Positions 6,452 through 11,254 of a DNA stretch of 11,254 nt are shown in pieces. The position numbers and the translations under genes were made by a program. Positions within the stretch are counted from its first letter, which is position 1; each line of letters begins with the position of its first letter. Origin of the DNA: CAZEER01 sp964511215 (GTDB lineage Bacteria > Fidelibacterota > Marinisomatia > Marinisomatales > UBA1611); contig CAZEER010000069.1 in the NCBI GenBank assembly GCA_964511215.1, positions 1 through 11,254 on the forward strand, written 5' to 3'. The notes beneath the pieces are model-generated. The model had not been told where the DNA came from, searched no databases, and saw only the letters and a list, made by a program, of their open reading frames with translations.

Positions 6452-8266
6452 TTATTTTACTAACAGCATTTTTTTTGTCTGACTGAATTGCTTACATGTC
6501 ATACGGGCAAAATAAACACCTGATGACATTTGTTTGCCTTGATTGTTAATACCATTCCAACTTACTGAGTGAAATCCATATTCCTGTTCTTTATTTAAAA
6601 GAGTTTTGACTTCTTGTCCCAAAACATTATAAACTGATATTATAACCTTAGAACGTTCTGGTAATGTATAATTCATCCTTGTTATAGGATTAAATGGATT
6701 GGGATAATTTTGGCTTAAAGAAAATGTTAAAGGAATACTTGCTAAAATTTCTTCTGCCATCCTAAATACATACTCCCCATCACCTGCAACCAATTTCATA
6801 TCATAAGCGACCTCTGAGTCCTTTGAAATAGTTATTCCCTTATCAAGAAAATCATATACAATTTTTCTTTCAGGGATATCAATAATAGCGACAGACAGTT
6901 CCTCAGGGATAGCCCCCTTTAAACTACTATGAATAAATATTGTTTTTTCTTCTTGATGAGCATCTAATTTCAAATTCCAAACACCATTCTCATCATCTAT
7001 ATCTCTAATATCTTTCATATACTCAAATGGCTTTGACCCGTTTAAATCCATAACTAAAGACAGTCTGCTATCAACATCCGGGAATATCGGAATATCAAAA
7101 ATATCATATGCATTTTCTGCATATTTACGACGACCTATTTCTGGTGAATAATTAATATAGTTAGAACTCTCTAATTTCAGGTTTAAATACCACTCCTCTC
7201 TATATGCAATTCTATCAGAAGAAGAACCTTCATCATCAAAAGGTTTTAATGTTATTTCCGCTTGATGTCCAGTATATACAGCGTAACCATTCCAGGGGAC
7301 TAATTCAGATTGTGAGTCTGTCCATCCTGCGTCACTAAATGTAATGGGATCACTCACTACACTATCTTTATTAAAAGCAACAGGAAAAGAGAAAGGACTA
7401 CCTATAAGATTCCAACCACGATCCAAATCAATAGTAAAATCCTGAAGACTGATAGCAACACTGCTGTCTTCTTCAAATATTACTGGCTCATTGTAAATAT
7501 GCCTAAACCAATAAGAATGGCCTAACTTAATTTCTTCAGCAATAGAATATTTCTTTTTTACCGGATCCCAAGTATAAAACACATGTCCATCCTCAAGCTC
7601 TGATTGAGCCAAACCAATATCCTTAGGTAGCCCAGGCCAAGAAATTAATTTCCATTGATTACTTTTGACTCCCATCGGATAATTACTATAATGATTAGAC
7701 ATTGTTAATTCACCACTGTTGAACTGTATCTGAGTGCTTTGATAATCCGTGCTTGAAGAAAAACCAACATTATCCATACCAACTATTCTAGCCCTAAAAT
7801 TTTCTACACCAATTAATGAATCTGCAATCGTTGCTATATACTCTCCATTATCTCCAGTAAACATTGGTATTATTATTTCATTTGAACTGGCACCTTTTTG
7901 TAAATATAAATCCGCACTACTAATTCCATTTAAATCATATAGTATTGCCATTACAGATACCGACTGACCAGTTTTTTGTATGAATTCTGGTAAATTAAAA
8001 TTTGATATGACTGGTGGTTCAGAGAATGCATTTTGTGCCGTTTTCAAAAACCCTGTCCCAATTGCAAAAGAATCTGAACTCATATCATTTGAGAGGATTG
8101 CGCCAATACTATTGGATACTATTATAGAGTCACTTTCTCCTACACCTTGACCTATTGGAATATGAGAGAATTGTATTTTATACTCCTGACTAAAAATAAG
8201 ATTAAAAATAATTACTAACGTAATCTTGCGATAGTTTTTCCTAAAATATGATTTAACACTCTTCAT
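6452..8266 (-). CDS. Secreted protein with C-terminal YPNPFNP sorting domain (type IX cargo-like)
   Basis: A 604-residue exported protein of unknown function. Residues 1-27 are a basic region and a hydrophobic core ending IFSQ, a likely signal peptidase I site. Residues 28-75 (SNSIGAILSNDMSSDSFAIGTGFL) resemble a short conserved N-terminal module seen in sorted FCB proteins. Residues 85-182 look like an Ig-like fold. Two related Trp-rich segments follow, QWKLISWPG near 204-212 and GWNLIGSPF near 284-292. Residues 515-604 are an FlgD-like/Por_Secre_tail domain with NYPNPFNP (520-527), ISVYNVLGQEV, SWNGINNQGKQMSSGVYFARM and a final KKMLLVK, matching the type A sorting domain that directs cargo through the type IX system. 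The ATG immediately follows the TAA of the repeat-protein gene, with AGGG 7 bases before it inside that gene, so translation is probably coupled. No catalytic residues were recognised. It ends 24 bp from the convergent lipoprotein gene, with no clear hairpin terminator. Confidence 0.88.
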   Translation of the reverse strand: MKSVKSYFRKNYRKITLVIIFNLIFSQEYKIQFSHIPIGQGVGESDSIIVSNSIGAILSNDMSSDSFAIGTGFLKTAQNAFSEPPVISNFNLPEFIQKTGQSVSVMAILYDLNGISSADLYLQKGASSNEIIIPMFTGDNGEYIATIADSLIGVENFRARIVGMDNVGFSSSTDYQSTQIQFNSGELTMSNHYSNYPMGVKSNQWKLISWPGLPKDIGLAQSELEDGHVFYTWDPVKKKYSIAEEIKLGHSYWFRHIYNEPVIFEEDSSVAISLQDFTIDLDRGWNLIGSPFSFPVAFNKDSVVSDPITFSDAGWTDSQSELVPWNGYAVYTGHQAEITLKPFDDEGSSSDRIAYREEWYLNLKLESSNYINYSPEIGRRKYAENAYDIFDIPIFPDVDSRLSLVMDLNGSKPFEYMKDIRDIDDENGVWNLKLDAHQEEKTIFIHSSLKGAIPEELSVAIIDIPERKIVYDFLDKGITISKDSEVAYDMKLVAGDGEYVFRMAEEILASIPLTFSLSQNYPNPFNPITRMNYTLPERSKVIISVYNVLGQEVKTLLNKEQEYGFHSVSWNGINNQGKQMSSGVYFARMTCKQFSQTKKMLLVK

Positions 8267-11254
8267 TTATGAACCCTGAAATGCCCAACTTCCTACAGCT
8301 TCTTCTATATACCATCCATTTGCACCATCACCCACAATCGTTACTCTATCTCCAACTTTTGAACCATTATCTAATTGCAGATCTTTATCATCTGTCCCTG
8401 CTCCATTTGATGATGCTGTCACTATATTCCCATCTGCTACATCCACAATACTTCCCATAATTTTATCACTAGCATTTGGTGAAATGTCAAATTCTTGACC
8501 CGCTGTTCCTATCCAAATAAAGGTATATCTTAATCCAAGTTGAGTTGCTGGTAAATTAATGATAGCCGAATCGGTAGATTGTAAGATTACAGAACCAGAT
8601 TCTGCAACTGTTAAAGTGGCCCCATTAGATTTGGTTGATACTATTTTCGAATTATATGAAAAAGCTCCCGTAACATTTAGATTATCAGCCACAGTTGTTT
8701 CAGATACCGTGTGCCCAATCGTTACCGCTATTCCTGAAGTCTCTGTAGCTACTTTTAATGCACCCGTCGAATTGGTAATATATGAGTTAGATCCATCATG
8801 ATATAGCTGCATGTCTGATCCTCCTCCAAATGTATATTTATCACTATCTGGAACAATAAGATCACCATTGCTATCTACCGTAACTACCTTTGAAGCCTCA
8901 GATGTTCCTAAAGTAGTTATATCTGTATAATTGAGTTCTGCGGTTGTTGCCGTTACTCCATCCATCTTATTTAACTCTGTAGCATCTGCAGATATATTTG
9001 TTCCTCCGATATCTAATGTCGTCGCAGAAATTTCACCTGCAACCGTCACTATACCAGAGGCTAAAGTCATGAGGTCAGCATCTCCTGAAACAGCAATCTG
9101 TCCACCATTCACCACTAAATCTCCAGCAATTGTTGTTGTAGATGCTGTTGGATCAGCATTCCCGGTTACTGTAACATAGGTATCGTTATACGTACCAGTC
9201 GAAGAATGATCAGAGGTAATTGTGAAAACTCCATTTATAGATTTTAATTCATATCCGTCACCCTGATCAGCTCCATTATCTGAAACCAACTCAATTGATG
9301 CAATACCATCAGAGGTCTCGGAGTTTTTTAAGGTCAATGCACCATCGGTGGTTCCTGTTGTAAAAAGAAAATCTCCATTCGTTGCATTCGATATAGTTTC
9401 ACTATTTCCAAAGGTAATTTGATTCCCGGTTACTGTCAGGCCTCCTGTTACTGCTGCATCACCTGCTACCGTTAAGTTATCTGCAACTGTTGTCTCAGAT
9501 GTAGAATGTCCAATTGTCACTGCTATTCCCGATGCTTGGGTTGCAAGTTTTAAACCACCCGTAGAATTTGTAATGTATGCATTCGATCCATCATGATATA
9601 CACTCATATCAGAATCGGACCCAAATTGAAATTTATCACTATCTGGAACAATTAGATCACCACTTGAATTTACGGTCACAGCTTTGGACGCTTGTGATGT
9701 TCCAAGAGTAGTAATATCATTATAGTTAAGTTCTGTTGCAGTTGCAGAAATATTTGTTCCTCCGATATCTAACGTGGTGGCAGATAACTCACCTGCTACC
9801 GTAATGGTAGATGATGCCGGACTGGAATTCCCATCAATTGTTAAATAAGTATCGTTATACGTACCACTCGAAGAATGATCGGAAGTGAACGTTAATGCTC
9901 CATTTAAAGATTTAATTTCATATCCATCACCAAGATCTGCTCCATTATCTGAAACCAATTCTATCGATGCAATCCCATTGGAAGCGTCCGAGTTTTTTAC
10001 TATCAATGCTCCCGTAGTAGTCCCTGTTGTAAAAAGAAAATCTCCATTCGTTGCATTCGATATCGTTTCGCCATTACCAAAGGTAATATCATTATCTGTA
10101 ACTGTCAGATCTCCTGTTACTGCTGCATTACCTGCTACCGTTAAATTATCCGCAACAGTGGTCTCAGAAGTAGAATGTCCAATCGTTACTGCAATCCCTG
10201 AAGTCTCCGTTGCAACCTTTAGCGCACCTGTAGCATTCGTAATATAGGAGTTGGAACCATCATGATATAACTGCATGTCAGATCCTGTTCCAAATTTATA
10301 CTTGTCACTATCAGGAACAATAAGATCTCCATTGCTATCCACAGTCACTGCCTTTGATGCCTCAGATGTTCCTAAGGTATTTACATCTGTATAATTGAGT
10401 TCTGTTGCAGTTGCAGAAATATTTGTTCCTCCAATATCTAATGTAGTAGCCGATAATTCACCTGCAATGGTAACAGTAGATGATGTTGGATTAGAATTCC
10501 CCGCTATTGTAACATACGTATCATTGTAAGTACCGCTTGTAGAATGATCCGAAGTGATTGTGAAAGTTCCATTTACTGACTTTAGCTCATAACCATCTCC
10601 ATCATCTCCGGCATTATCTGATACTAGCTCAATTGAGGCAACCCCATTTGTAGTATTAGAATTTTTTAATATCAATGCACCATCATCAGTTCCTGTTGTA
10701 AAAAGAAAATCTCCATCATTTGCATTAGATATAGATTCTGAATTTCCAAAAGAGATATCATTCCCTGTTACTTTTAAATCTCCACTTATTTCTGTGTTTG
10801 GCGCATCAATGTCTAATTTTGTATCAGCATTAATATCTAGTTGCCCATCAGTAGAAGAGTTTATATTCAAATCAGAGTCTCTAAACGCAATTGCATTGGT
10901 TCCAGTTAAGGTCCCAATCGTACTTGCTGTAATACCAGTAAGGTTCGAACCATCACCAACAAATGCAGTTGCAGTTACAGTTCCAGTACTTGGATTATAG
11001 TACAAGTTCCCATCTGATTCTAGTCCTATACTAGAATTCCCATCAAGGTCAGCATTAGCTACAAATGCAATTGCATTATTTTCGTTTGTACTCTCATTAT
11101 CTGTAATAACTACGTTTGTACCCGTTGTTGCCACACCAGTAAGATTTCCTGTAAAACCAGAGGAAGTAACCGTTCCAGAAAACACTGCATTTTGAGCTAC
11201 AGTTATTCCACCTCCATCTGCGATCGTTATGGCTACATCTCCATCTGTGTAATC
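8267..11254 (-). CDS. Giant fibre-like repeat protein with phage-tail-type C-terminal domain, 5' end outside the window
   Basis: The frame is open from the right edge to the TAA at 8267, giving 995 residues in view. A GTG at 11185 is in frame but is not taken as the start, because coding continues upstream with the same character (residues DYTDGDVAITIADGG). The product is Thr/Ser/Gly/Asp/Asn-rich, with no cysteine seen and Trp only in the last about 80 residues, typical of beta-rich fibres. The first about 157 residues carry FVGDGSNLTGI. Three tandem units follow (separate entries), each with FGN-ETISNA-NGDFLFTTGT, ASIELVSDN, GDGYELKS-NG, TSDHSSSGTYNDTY, LDIGGTNISATATELNY, GDLIVPDSDKY and DMQLYHDGSNSYITN. 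The last 132 residues form a distinct domain (INLPATQLGLRYTFIW, GDRVTIVGDGANGWYIEEAVGSW). DGSNLTG, ATELN-DGVTA and YHDGSN motifs are known from marine phage tail fibres and some bacterial surface proteins. No sorting domain is present; any signal peptide is outside the window. Function is unknown; adhesin or fibre is inference. Confidence 0.85.
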   Translation of the reverse strand, partial: DYTDGDVAITIADGGGITVAQNAVFSGTVTSSGFTGNLTGVATTGTNVVITDNESTNENNAIAFVANADLDGNSSIGLESDGNLYYNPSTGTVTATAFVGDGSNLTGITASTIGTLTGTNAIAFRDSDLNINSSTDGQLDINADTKLDIDAPNTEISGDLKVTGNDISFGNSESISNANDGDFLFTTGTDDGALILKNSNTTNGVASIELVSDNAGDDGDGYELKSVNGTFTITSDHSTSGTYNDTYVTIAGNSNPTSSTVTIAGELSATTLDIGGTNISATATELNYTDVNTLGTSEASKAVTVDSNGDLIVPDSDKYKFGTGSDMQLYHDGSNSYITNATGALKVATETSGIAVTIGHSTSETTVADNLTVAGNAAVTGDLTVTDNDITFGNGETISNATNGDFLFTTGTTTGALIVKNSDASNGIASIELVSDNGADLGDGYEIKSLNGALTFTSDHSSSGTYNDTYLTIDGNSSPASSTITVAGELSATTLDIGGTNISATATELNYNDITTLGTSQASKAVTVNSSGDLIVPDSDKFQFGSDSDMSVYHDGSNAYITNSTGGLKLATQASGIAVTIGHSTSETTVADNLTVAGDAAVTGGLTVTGNQITFGNSETISNATNGDFLFTTGTTDGALTLKNSETSDGIASIELVSDNGADQGDGYELKSINGVFTITSDHSSTGTYNDTYVTVTGNADPTASTTTIAGDLVVNGGQIAVSGDADLMTLASGIVTVAGEISATTLDIGGTNISADATELNKMDGVTATTAELNYTDITTLGTSEASKVVTVDSNGDLIVPDSDKYTFGGGSDMQLYHDGSNSYITNSTGALKVATETSGIAVTIGHTVSETTVADNLNVTGAFSYNSKIVSTKSNGATLTVAESGSVILQSTDSAIINLPATQLGLRYTFIWIGTAGQEFDISPNASDKIMGSIVDVADGNIVTASSNGAGTDDKDLQLDNGSKVGDRVTIVGDGANGWYIEEAVGSWAFQGS
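8270..8665 (-). other. C-terminal domain of the fibre protein, phage-tail type
   Basis: These 132 codons end the repeat protein. They differ from the repeats: they contain all the Trp residues I could find and a pattern (TLTVAESGSVILQ, INLPATQLGLRYTFIW, then DRVTIVGDGANGWYIE) resembling the small beta-rich domains that end many phage tail or fibre proteins. In such proteins this end often trimerises or exposes the tip. That role here is inference. Confidence 0.5.
8274..8277 (-). promoter_or_regulatory. Ribosome site embedded in the last codons of the upstream gene
   Basis: AGGG (minus strand 8277-8274), in the codons for the final Gln-Gly-Ser of the repeat protein, lies 7 bases before the ATG at 8266. 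The upstream stop TAA (8269-8267) directly abuts that ATG. This supports the chosen start and translational coupling of the two genes. Confidence 0.6.
8666..9445 (-). repeat. Tandem coding repeat, unit 3, with two insertions (780 bp)
   Basis: The third unit starts at GGLTVTGNQITFGN and ends at NLNVTG, where the unique C-terminal domain begins. Relative to units 1 and 2 it has 29 extra codons near 9047-9133 (coding for DLVVNGGQIAVSGDADLM and flanks). It has 13 more at 8930-8968 that duplicate the ATELN motif as ATELN-KMDGVTAT-TAELN. It lacks the final AGNAAVT segment. Confidence 0.8.
9446..10114 (-). repeat. Tandem coding repeat, unit 2 (669 bp)
   Basis: The second unit has the same length as unit 1 (223 codons) and starts at GDLTVTDNDITFGN. 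About 40 consecutive bases coding for the ATNGDFLFTTGT segment are identical with unit 3, while its ATELN segment is identical with unit 1. Different stretches are thus most similar to different neighbours. Confidence 0.85.
10115..10783 (-). repeat. Tandem coding repeat, unit 1 (669 bp)
   Basis: The first of three in-frame units runs from GDLKVTGNDISFGN to VADNLTVAGNAAVT. Its landmarks recur exactly 669 bases lower in unit 2: the FLFTTGT codons at 10693 and 10024, the ATELN region at 10400 and 9731, and the YHDGSN region at 10255 and 9586. The 33 bases around ISATATELN are identical to those of unit 2. Confidence 0.85.

Noticed and set aside
8269..11000. Several rightward open frames of 60-120 codons opposite the repeat protein.
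   Set aside because: They recur because the repeats recur, have no ribosome sites, and mirror the low-complexity Thr/Ser/Gly codons of the true gene.

Overview
The window looks like chromosomal DNA of a low-GC, Gram-negative marine bacterium of the FCB group. The best guess is Marinimicrobia (SAR406 / Neomarinimicrobiota) or a close relative. This is inference from three things: the AT-rich composition, a YPNPFNP-type C-terminal sorting domain of the kind carried by type IX secretion cargo in Bacteroidetes, Ignavibacteria and Marinimicrobia, and a marine-phage-like fibre repeat protein. No rRNA or other taxonomic marker is present to settle it. Calls rest on reading the sequence; no homology search was run.

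Left third (1-2080), all on the minus strand. An acyl-CoA dehydrogenase gene runs off the left edge and has a good promoter so close to its ATG that the mRNA may be leaderless. Upstream of it lies a complete type-A RNase P RNA gene (rnpB). Its 5' end begins only a few bases after the stop codon of a coiled-coil/zinc-ribbon (COG1579-type) gene. The 269 bp between that gene and gcvP are not simple spacer: on the minus strand they hold an intrinsic terminator directly in front of the zinc-ribbon gene's Shine-Dalgarno, preceded by inverted repeats that can be drawn as a three-helix leader with mutually exclusive pairings. No known riboswitch class was recognised there.

Middle (2081-6427), plus strand. 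A full-length single-chain glycine dehydrogenase (gcvP) is followed 57 bp later by a lipoprotein made of one Ig-like domain and seven repeats. Six of these start with a Trp exactly 52 residues apart, which suggests a seven-bladed beta-propeller on the cell surface.

Right half (6452-11254), minus strand, convergent with the lipoprotein gene. A very long secreted or fibre-like protein (995 residues visible, start outside the window) is built from three tandem units of about 223 residues (669 bp) and a phage-tail-like C-terminal domain. Its TAA stop abuts the ATG of a 604-residue secreted protein with a signal peptide, an Ig-like region and a C-terminal YPNPFNP sorting domain. The zero-base junction, with the second gene's ribosome site inside the first gene, argues that the two are made together. 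They probably form a surface structure, but the function is unknown. This pair and the leader RNA are the most unusual parts of the window.
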